A DNA stretch of 64,000 nucleotides from positions 1-64,000 of the forward strand of contig CAZJWO010000002.1 in the NCBI GenBank assembly GCA_964549735.1. The letters are read 5' to 3'. The position numbers and the translations under genes were made by a program. How positions within the stretch are numbered: position 1 is the first letter of the stretch; every line of letters starts with the position of its first letter. Below the pieces are notes generated by a model, which did not search any database, had not been told where the DNA came from, and was given only the letters and a program-made list of their open reading frames with translations. Source of the DNA: Glo-17 sp964549735. Lineage in GTDB: Bacteria > Krumholzibacteriota > Krumholzibacteriia > LZORAL124-64-63. Below, in pieces: positions 57,910 to 64,000 of the stretch.

Positions 57910-60900
57910 CTACCGGGCGAGGATCATCTTGCGGGTCGCCGTCTGGCTGCCCGCTTGCAGGCGGGCCAGATAGGCGCCCGAGGAGACGGCGCGGCCTGCG
58001 TTGTCGCGGCCGTCCCAGACCAGCGAACGTTCGCCGGCCGGCAGATCTCCGGCGAAGAGCGAACGCACCAGCCGGCCCTGCAGGTCGAGGATGTCGACCT
58101 TCGCCTGCCCGGGCTCGGCCAGGCTGAAGGACAAGGTCGTCAACGGATTGAACGGGTTCGGCGCGACCGAGCGCAGCGCGAAGGCGTGCGGCGTGTCGCC
58201 GACCGCGGTCTGGGGATCGACGACGGTCAAGGTCACCGGCACGACGTCCGCCGACGAATCGGCGTTGCTGACGATGACCACGTACGCGGTGTAGTCGCCG
58301 GGCGTCAGGCCCGCGCTGTCGAAGCTCAGCTCGATGATCTGGCTCTGGCCTTGCCCGAGCGCGGCGGAGTCCGGCGCGATCGCCAGCCAGTCGACCGTCT
58401 CGTAGACCCAGAACGGCGCCTCGCTCTGGCCGGTGTGGAGGCCGTCGGTGCTGCCGACGCGCAGCAGGCAGTTCTGCGACGCGGGGCCGCCCAGGACGAG
58501 CGACTGGGAGCCGTCGTTCGGCGTCGACGCGAGCAGGGTCTGCCAGCTGCCGCCGCCGTTGCGGCTCAGCTCGATCTTGACCTCGCTCAGCAGCGTGGCG
58601 TTCCACTGCACCAGGGTCGGCAGCTGGGCCGCCAGTACCTCTCCGCCGTTGGGCGCGATGACGCCGACCTCCGGCTGCGCGACGCCGCAGCAGTCGACGT
58701 CGGCCCAGATCAGCCAGTTGCCGGCGAAGCCGTAACCGGCGACCACGTCCTGCCAGCCGGCGCCCCACTGGTTGTAGTTGACGCAGGTCGCCGGGGAGGA
58801 GTCGACCGGGATGCCCACCGGGCCGGCGGCGTTCGTGAACTCGAAGATCAGGAAGTACTCGCTGCCCATGTCCTGGCAGGCGAAGTCGCAGGGGATCTCG
58901 ATGTCGTAGTAGCCGTTGGACGGGATGCCCGAGACGGTGATCGGCGCCGAAGAAGCGAGGATGGTCCCCGGCCCTGTGCACGGTTCGCCGGCAGCGGCCA
59001 GGTGCGCGCGCACCTGCGGCGCCGAGGTCGTCTGCAGGTAGAGCACCATGTGCACGGCCCGCACGTTGAAGCCGGGGTTGCAGCCGCACGTGTAGTCCGC
59101 GGGGTCGATGCGCGTCGCGTAGGATTCGTTGCCCTCCCACCAGCTGCCGTAGTAGCCCTGGATCCCGGCCAGGTTGTTGTTGCCGAAGAGGCAGTCGCCG
59201 TCGTAGCGCATGGCGCCCTGCAGTTCAGCGGTCGACAGATCGCGGCCCAGAAGCTCGGGCAGCGTCTTGTCGACGCCGGCATGGCCGGGCTGGCCCAGCC
59301 CCGCGGCACGCTGCGCCTTGGCGACCGGCGCCTGGGTCATGACGTAGGCCGTGAAATCGAGGATCGACCCCGCCTCGCCGCTGTTGGTGACGGTCAGATA
59401 GTCCACGTCGGTCTGGTTCGGCTCCAGCGACGGCGCGAAGGAGGCGCTGCTGAGCTGGACCGCCGGCTCGGGCTGCGGCGCGACCTTGCTGAGGGTCAGC
59501 GACCAGGTCTTGTTGTCGCCGGTGATGGCGGCGTTCGACATCACGATGCCGACGCGCTCGATCTGGGCCAGCGGCACGCTGAGCTGCACATCGGCGTCGT
59601 TGGTCGCGTTCAGGCCGACCGTCTCCAGCAGGCCGGTGCCGTCCCGCTTCTTGATGACGGCGACCAGGCCCAGCGTGGCGGTGTCGTCGCCGTCGAACTG
59701 CACGCGCAGATGGCCGGGTTCGCCGGCCGTGAAGCCGATGCAATGGAAGTTGCGGGCCGAAAGGTGGTTCATGGTGCCGCTACTGTTGTACGGATAGCTG
59801 TTGACCGTCGTCGCCGAGCTCGTGGGATAGGACGCGGCCTCGCTGTAGCCGATACCGGGGATCGACCGCGCACCGCTCGCGTAGTTCCAGGCGGCGTACT
59901 GCGGGAAGCCCTGCGCGATCGACGAGCCATAGGCCTGCAGAATGACGTTGTAGGACACGAGGACGGCCTGGCCCGTGTTGGTGGAGCGATGGGTCCAGAA
60001 GTCGACGATGATCTGGTTGGTGAAGGTCTCGCTCATCCAGAACTGCCAGATGCAGTCATCGTAGGAGCCCGTGCCGCCCTGGTCGAGCGAGGACTGCGGA
60101 TGGCTGATGCCGCTGCCGGAGCTGATGTAGTTGTAGTAGTCGTTGGTCGCGTCGAAGACGATGTCCTCCATCCAGGTGGCGTCGACCTCGACCCAGCCGC
60201 CCTCGCTCCACAGCGAGGTGGCGCGCTGGGAGGCGTGCTTGAACTCGTGCGCGCAGGTGACCTTGGCCGCGCCGAGCTGGTTGCCGTCGGGATCGGTGTT
60301 CGGCGGGAAGCCGATGAAGTTCCGGTGCAGCACGATGCGGGTCCGCGTACCGGTCACCACGGTGGTGTAGCCGTAAGCCGACATGTTCTCGAAGGAGATC
60401 TCGTAGTACGGGTTCAGCGGCGGCGCGGTGAACCCCATGTTGGTGATCTCCACCAGCCAGGAATAATCGAGGTACTCGGCGCACCGCTCGACGAAGTCCG
60501 GAATTCCATTGGCCGGATTGACATCCGTCGTCGGCACGGCGTGGGTGCCGGTCGTCTCGTACGTGAGCCGGAACCTGCCGGACGGGCTGATGTAGGTCGC
60601 CCTGCTCTCGCCGAGTTTCGGCGCCAGGTAGAGCTCGATGGTCTCGATGGTCCGCCGGTCGAGGTCGGCGCGGTCGCCTTCGAACGCGGCGATGAGCCCG
60701 GTTGCCGATTTGATCGGTGTCACGTCGTCGGGCCGGAATTCCGCCGGCAGATTATCGATGTCGAAGACGTAATAGAACTTGTAGAGCAGCGCCTGCTCGG
60801 CATCGATCTTGCCCTCGGCCAGGGCCTCTTCGATGCGCGAGAACTGCGGCGTCGATGCGTGGGCGACGGCCGCGAAGAGCAGCAGAGCTGCGGCGACGGC

Positions 60901-60921
60901 CAGCATGAACGAACGGAACAT
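57910..60921 (-). CDS. MXAN_6640-like putative metalloprotease with FlgD-like C-terminal domain
   Basis: 1003 residues. Signal peptide to about residue 22. The zinc motif HEFKH is at 225-229 in VTCAHEFKHASQRA, with the downstream Glu in SEGGWVEVDATWMED as likely third ligand; this context is that of MXAN_6640-family proteases. The middle has Cys-rich beta domains (CLFGNNNLAGIQGYYG, YTCGCNPGF, EIPCDFACQDMG, DVDCCGVAQ) and Ig-like modules. The last ~90 residues are the FlgD/sorting-type domain (VAPNPFNPLTTLSFSLA to ATRKMILAR). AGGAGG lies 6 bases before ATG 60921. Family proteases are predicted only; substrates are unknown. The 194-base gap upstream (60922-61115) is AT-rich with a minus-strand TATCTT and a GATATT-G-AATATC dyad (61085-61097). 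Confidence 0.88.
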   Translation of the reverse strand: MFRSFMLAVAAALLLFAAVAHASTPQFSRIEEALAEGKIDAEQALLYKFYYVFDIDNLPAEFRPDDVTPIKSATGLIAAFEGDRADLDRRTIETIELYLAPKLGESRATYISPSGRFRLTYETTGTHAVPTTDVNPANGIPDFVERCAEYLDYSWLVEITNMGFTAPPLNPYYEISFENMSAYGYTTVVTGTRTRIVLHRNFIGFPPNTDPDGNQLGAAKVTCAHEFKHASQRATSLWSEGGWVEVDATWMEDIVFDATNDYYNYISSGSGISHPQSSLDQGGTGSYDDCIWQFWMSETFTNQIIVDFWTHRSTNTGQAVLVSYNVILQAYGSSIAQGFPQYAAWNYASGARSIPGIGYSEAASYPTSSATTVNSYPYNSSGTMNHLSARNFHCIGFTAGEPGHLRVQFDGDDTATLGLVAVIKKRDGTGLLETVGLNATNDADVQLSVPLAQIERVGIVMSNAAITGDNKTWSLTLSKVAPQPEPAVQLSSASFAPSLEPNQTDVDYLTVTNSGEAGSILDFTAYVMTQAPVAKAQRAAGLGQPGHAGVDKTLPELLGRDLSTAELQGAMRYDGDCLFGNNNLAGIQGYYGSWWEGNESYATRIDPADYTCGCNPGFNVRAVHMVLYLQTTSAPQVRAHLAAAGEPCTGPGTILASSAPITVSGIPSNGYYDIEIPCDFACQDMGSEYFLIFEFTNAAGPVGIPVDSSPATCVNYNQWGAGWQDVVAGYGFAGNWLIWADVDCCGVAQPEVGVIAPNGGEVLAAQLPTLVQWNATLLSEVKIELSRNGGGSWQTLLASTPNDGSQSLVLGGPASQNCLLRVGSTDGLHTGQSEAPFWVYETVDWLAIAPDSAALGQGQSQIIELSFDSAGLTPGDYTAYVVIVSNADSSADVVPVTLTVVDPQTAVGDTPHAFALRSVAPNPFNPLTTLSFSLAEPGQAKVDILDLQGRLVRSLFAGDLPAGERSLVWDGRDNAGRAVSSGAYLARLQAGSQTATRKMILAR

Positions 60922-61115
60922 GAGATCCTCCTGAAGTTGGAAACCGGTCGCGGAGCCTCGACGAGCAACGGAACCGGGCCCCGGACCGACCCGCGGCGTT
61001 ACGACGAGCCTCACTAAGATACCACGTTTTTCTTTCAAATTTATCACAAACCTACCCAAAAAGACGCGATGTCACGCCTTAATCGATATTGAATATCATC
61101 AGACGGGTGGATTCG

Positions 61116-62093
61116 CTATTCCGAATACAGCTCGATCGATCCCCCCGCGGCAGCGGACCGGTAGCAGCCGTCGACGATCTCCAGCGTGCGCAGGCCATCG
61201 ACGGCCGTGACCGGCACGGCGGCGCGGCCGAGCACGGCGTCGCGCCAGGCGGCCAGGACCCCGGGCAGCGTCGGCGCCGCGCCGTCGTACTCCTCGCGAA
61301 CTTCCTCGCGCCCCCGTCGCCAGACCAGGCTGGCGCCGAGGTAGTCGACCGCCAGCTGCCCTCGCTCGCCCACCGCCTCGAGCCAGCAGGCACGGCTCTG
61401 GGTGTACTTGCTGACCTCCAGGCTGACCCAGCAGCCGTCGTCGAGCTCGGCGCTGGCCAGGAAGAGGTCCTCGACCACCGGATTGAGCACCCGCCGCTGC
61501 CGCGAGTCGATGCGGGCGAACTCGCGGCCGGTCAGCCAACGCGCGAGATCGAAGATGTGGACCCCGGTCAGGAGCACCGAGCCGCCGACGGTCTCGGCGA
61601 TCGCGCGTTGCCAGGCGAGCGTGGTCGGCTGCAACCGTTGCGCGAGACGCACGAGGTGCACCCGGCCCAGCTCGCTCCACAGCGCGCGGGCGCGTTGCAG
61701 GGCGGGATGCCAGCGCAAGGTCTGGGCGACCATCAGGCTCGGCGCCGACGGCCTCGCCGCCAGGTCCGCCAGCTCGCGCGCTTCGGCCAGGGTGCCGGTC
61801 ATGGGCTTCTCCACCAGGACCGGTTTGCCTGCGGCCAGCGCCCGCGCCGCCAGTGGGAAGTGCGTGCTCGGCGGCGTGGCGATGATGACCGCGGCGATGC
61901 GGCGATCGGCGAGGAGATCGTCCGCCCGCCCGATCCAGCGGATGTCCAGCTCGGCCGCCAGGCGGCGGCCGGCTACTTCGTCGCGGCGGCACAGCGCGAC
62001 GGCCCGCAGTCCGGGGACGTCCCCGCGCGCGATATGCCGCAGGTAGCGGGCGCCGTGCGTGCCGGCGCCGATGACTCCGACGTCGATGGTCAT
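61116..62093 (-). CDS. Gfo/Idh/MocA-family oxidoreductase
   Basis: 325 residues. NAD(P) loop VGVIGAGTHGARYLRHIA, the family signature VEKPMTGTLAEARELADLA with its catalytic Lys, and the C-terminal domain with GVHIFDLARWLTG. Members oxidise or reduce sugars, inositol or related compounds; the substrate cannot be told. ATG 62093 begins exactly at the Rossmann strand. It is monocistronic and diverges from the FMN reductase gene. Confidence 0.9.
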   Translation of the reverse strand: MTIDVGVIGAGTHGARYLRHIARGDVPGLRAVALCRRDEVAGRRLAAELDIRWIGRADDLLADRRIAAVIIATPPSTHFPLAARALAAGKPVLVEKPMTGTLAEARELADLAARPSAPSLMVAQTLRWHPALQRARALWSELGRVHLVRLAQRLQPTTLAWQRAIAETVGGSVLLTGVHIFDLARWLTGREFARIDSRQRRVLNPVVEDLFLASAELDDGCWVSLEVSKYTQSRACWLEAVGERGQLAVDYLGASLVWRRGREEVREEYDGAAPTLPGVLAAWRDAVLGRAAVPVTAVDGLRTLEIVDGCYRSAAAGGSIELYSE

Positions 62094-62267
62094 GGCGACA
62101 GGTCCGCTCCCGAGCGACGGGACTGCGGCCGGGAACACTCTCCGGCTTGCCCGCGGCCCTCGCTTGCTTGTAACCTGTCCGGGGCGGCCGGTCAACCAGC
62201 ACCGAGGACGGCCGCGCCGGACGCGGGCCGTTCGCTCGCCGACAACTCCGAGCCCAGGAGTACCGCC

Positions 62268-62849
62268 ATGCCCGTCAAAGTGCTCGCGCTCGCCGGATCG
62301 TCCCGCCGAGGCTCTTTCAACCAGCGCGTCCTGCGCATCGGGATGCGCGCGGCCGAAGGCGCCGGTGCCGACGTCGCGTTCATCGACCTCAAGGACCTGC
62401 AGCTGCCGCTCATGGACCAGGACCTCGAGGCCGCGCAGGGCCTGCCGGCGGGCGCCCAGCGCTTGAAGGAGGCCCTCGCGGCGGCCGACGCCCTGCTCGT
62501 CGCCACGCCGGAATACAATGCGAGCTACCCGCCGCTGCTCAAGAACGCGCTGGACTGGGCGTCGCGCCGATCCGGCGACGAGAAGCCCCTGGTCGCCTTC
62601 GCGGGCAAGACGGCGGGCCTGCTCGCGGCCTCGCCGGGCGTCCATGGCGGCATGCGAGCGCTGCTGGTGCTGCGCTCCCTGCTGCAGAACCTGCAAGTCC
62701 TGGTGCTGCCGGCGATGGCGGCGACGCCCGCCGTGAAGAACGAGAGCTTCGACGCCGCCGGCGATCTGCGCGACGCCGCCGCGCAGCAACGCATCGAGAC
62801 CGTCGCGCGCGACCTGGTCGCCCTGACCGCGCGGCTGCATGGCCGCTGA
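62268..62849 (+). CDS. NADPH-dependent FMN reductase
   Basis: 193 residues of the flavodoxin-like FMN_red family. Phosphate-binding loop LAGSSRRGSFNQRVL and the flavin-site segment ATPEYNASYPPLLKNALDW, followed by the oligomer-contact region SPGVHGGMRALLVL. It reduces flavins, quinones or chromate/azo-type acceptors in characterised relatives. AGGAG precedes ATG. It is followed 22 bases later by a RidA gene, probably co-transcribed. Confidence 0.93.
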   Translation: MPVKVLALAGSSRRGSFNQRVLRIGMRAAEGAGADVAFIDLKDLQLPLMDQDLEAAQGLPAGAQRLKEALAAADALLVATPEYNASYPPLLKNALDWASRRSGDEKPLVAFAGKTAGLLAASPGVHGGMRALLVLRSLLQNLQVLVLPAMAATPAVKNESFDAAGDLRDAAAQQRIETVARDLVALTARLHGR

Positions 62850-62871
62850 CATCGCGAACCGAGGAGGCAAC

Positions 62872-63252
62872 ATGTCCCGCAAGATCATCGCGACCGACAA
62901 GGCGCCGGGCGCCATCGGGCCCTACAACCAGGCGGTCGCCGCCGGCGGCTTCCTGTTCACGGCCGGGCAGATCCCCATGGACCCGGTCACGCTGCAGATC
63001 GTGGGCGCGACCGCGGCCGAACAGGCGCGGCAGGCGTTGCGCAACGCCCAGGCGGTCGTCGAGGCCGGCGGCATGGCGCTGGCCGATGTCGTCAAGGTGA
63101 CGGTGTTCATCCGCGACATGAAAGAGTTCGCGGCCATCAACGAGGTCTACGCGCAGTTCTTCCCCGCGGACCAGCCCGCCCGCTCGGTCGTCGAGGTCTC
63201 GCGCCTGCCGAAGGACGTGCTGGTCGAGGTCGAGATGGTCGCGCACCGCTAG
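62872..63252 (+). CDS. ridA: RidA-family 2-iminopropanoate deaminase
   Basis: 126 residues, the normal length. Diagnostic motifs are KAPGAIGPYNQAV, LFTAGQIPMDP and the C-terminal RSVVEVSRLPKDVLVEVEMVA with the catalytic Arg. RidA hydrolyses reactive enamine/imine by-products of PLP enzymes and protects them. GAGGAGG lies 6 bases before ATG 62872, which sets the start; an upstream ATG at 62839 overlaps the FMN reductase gene. Confidence 0.95.
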   Translation: MSRKIIATDKAPGAIGPYNQAVAAGGFLFTAGQIPMDPVTLQIVGATAAEQARQALRNAQAVVEAGGMALADVVKVTVFIRDMKEFAAINEVYAQFFPADQPARSVVEVSRLPKDVLVEVEMVAHR

Positions 63253-63455
63253 CCCGGATCGATCAGGAGGGGCCGCGGCGGGGAACGGGGAACGGACTTG
63301 ATCTCCGGTGTTCTCCGTGCCATCTTCCGTCTGACAACGCGATAACAGGTCCGAAATTCTCCGAGCCCTGATCCCTACGGGCGCCCGCCTAGGGGACTGG
63401 GCCGACAGGGTCGTGCTGGAAACGGCACGGCCTCCCGCGGGAAAGGAGAAAGGCC
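63253..63455 (+). other. Leader region with hairpin before the lipoprotein gene
   Basis: The 203-base gap contains one good stem, GTCGTGC (63411-63417) / GCACGGC (63426-63432), closing a TGGAAACG loop, just ahead of the ribosome site AAAGGAGAAAGG. No known riboswitch class was recognised, and no clear promoter was found. Confidence 0.4.
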
Positions 63456-64000
63456 ATGCCGCGCGCCGGCGTCATCCCCTTCGCCTATCTGACTCCGATC
63501 GTCCTCTCGGCGCTGCTGCTGGCCGCCTGCGGTTCAGAGGACGATCCCGCCGCTCCGATCGACCGCGGCGAGTACGTCCTCGTGCATCACGACGGTGATT
63601 CCCTGCGGGTGTACCTGGACGAACTGCCCAGCGTGCAGATCGACGGCCAGGATGTCATCTATCTCGACGATTTCGTCAGCCAGGACCTGCTGCCGCCGTA
63701 TCAGGCCGCCGCAATCCGGCACGACACGCGCGCTCTCTACGCCTACGAGATCGAGGGCGCCGACGGGTTCTCGGCCCATGGCAGGCGCGGCTATCCGAAC
63801 AACACCTGGGACCAGATGCCTCTCGGATACCTCGTCAAGTCGACCCGGCGCGCCATCTTCCCCGACGAGGCGATCGATCTGCCGGGCGCCTACAACGTCA
63901 AGGATGTGCGCCATGTGCGCGTCTGGCGCAAGTTCGACGTCGAGATCGCAGCCGCCGACACGACCGTGTTCTACGAGTTGCGCCGCCTGGAGGATCGGAC
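63456..64000 (+). CDS. Lipoprotein, 3' truncated by the window end
   Basis: 181 codons are visible, open at the right edge. The signal peptide ends in a lipobox LLLAAC (Cys25), followed by GSEDDPAAP, a typical lipoprotein linker. The mature part (YVLVHHDGDSLRVYLDELPS, VIYLDDFVSQDLLPPYQ, YAYEIEGADGFSAHGRRGYPNNTWDQMPLGYL, and DLPGAYNVKDVRHVRVW) is acidic and beta-rich, and the phrase YEIEGADGFSAHGRRGYPNN resembles molybdopterin-oxidoreductase/sulfite-oxidase-like Mo_co_dimer or TlpA-unrelated surface proteins only loosely. No family can be assigned. ATG 63456 follows AAAGGAGAAAGG. Confidence 0.8.
   Translation, partial: MPRAGVIPFAYLTPIVLSALLLAACGSEDDPAAPIDRGEYVLVHHDGDSLRVYLDELPSVQIDGQDVIYLDDFVSQDLLPPYQAAAIRHDTRALYAYEIEGADGFSAHGRRGYPNNTWDQMPLGYLVKSTRRAIFPDEAIDLPGAYNVKDVRHVRVWRKFDVEIAAADTTVFYELRRLEDR

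Noticed and set aside
63253..63455. Riboswitch before the last lipoprotein gene
   Set aside because: Only one hairpin is clear, and no conserved core of a known class was found.

Overview
This is a GC-rich (by eye well above 60% G+C) 64 kb piece of a bacterial chromosome, almost certainly a metagenome-derived contig. Its first 45 bases are Illumina adapter, and genes run off both ends. Six large secreted proteins end in a FlgD-like/sorting-type C-terminal domain (NPFNP...T..., then GR.VR.L, then W.G.D..GR..SG.Y and a basic tail). A PorV/PorQ-like outer-membrane barrel protein is also present. With Gram-negative lipoproteins and S8 and HExxH secreted proteases, this points to an FCB-group or related candidate phylum (Krumholzibacteriota/Eisenbacteria-like). 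The phylum is inferred; no rRNA, tRNA, IS element or CRISPR array was seen.

Layout. 1-9.4 kb (minus): a truncated methyltransferase, a CHASE/PAS hybrid histidine kinase, and a three-gene flavin/Fe-S operon (NuoE-like, NuoF/HydB-like, and a 1035-aa fusion of a NuoG-type ferredoxin, a GltD/NfnB-type FAD module and a reduced NuoG-like tail). This operon resembles the Sporomusa-type electron-bifurcating transhydrogenase. 9.6-10.1 kb: a small exported protein with nine perfect-length 14-residue Cys repeats, its own promoter and a terminator. 10.3-22.3 kb (plus): a membrane spermidine-synthase-like protein, a 2072-aa secreted protein, a PorV-like barrel fused to TPR-type repeats (4-bp overlap with the previous gene) and an HD-GYP sensor. 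22.4-30.8 kb: glutathione synthetase-like ATP-grasp, DUF486, OsmC, a secreted GSDH-type beta-propeller, an internally duplicated secreted protein and a second hybrid kinase.

30.8-37.6 kb: a minus-strand cassette of acyl-AMP ligase, AsnB-type amidotransferase, acyl carrier protein, SET protein and cyclase/hydrolase. A HemK-type methyltransferase and a SnoaL-like protein diverge from it. This looks like a small uncharacterised carboxylate-activating pathway. 37.5-42.5 kb: a nitrosative/redox-stress island (RIC/ScdA di-iron repair protein, exported nitroreductase, Rrf2 regulator, DUF1858 and DUF438-hemerythrin-PAS proteins, lactate dehydrogenase). One inverted-repeat motif, TGGAY-N6-GTCCA, recurs at three of its promoters and in the best case sits on the -35 box of a near-consensus promoter, so the island is probably a local Rrf2 regulon.

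42.5-48.2 kb: an FbpABC-type ferric iron importer led by a small secreted protein, then a Tat-exported PflX-type radical SAM protein. 48.4-49.3 kb: a decayed AAA/DUF4143 ATPase pseudogene. 49.4-64 kb: an AbgT-family transporter, a fasciclin lipoprotein behind a strong promoter with an upstream inverted repeat, three large CTD-bearing secreted proteins (unknown, S8 protease, MXAN_6640-like metalloprotease), a Gfo/Idh/MocA oxidoreductase, an NADPH-FMN reductase, RidA, and a lipoprotein cut off by the right end.
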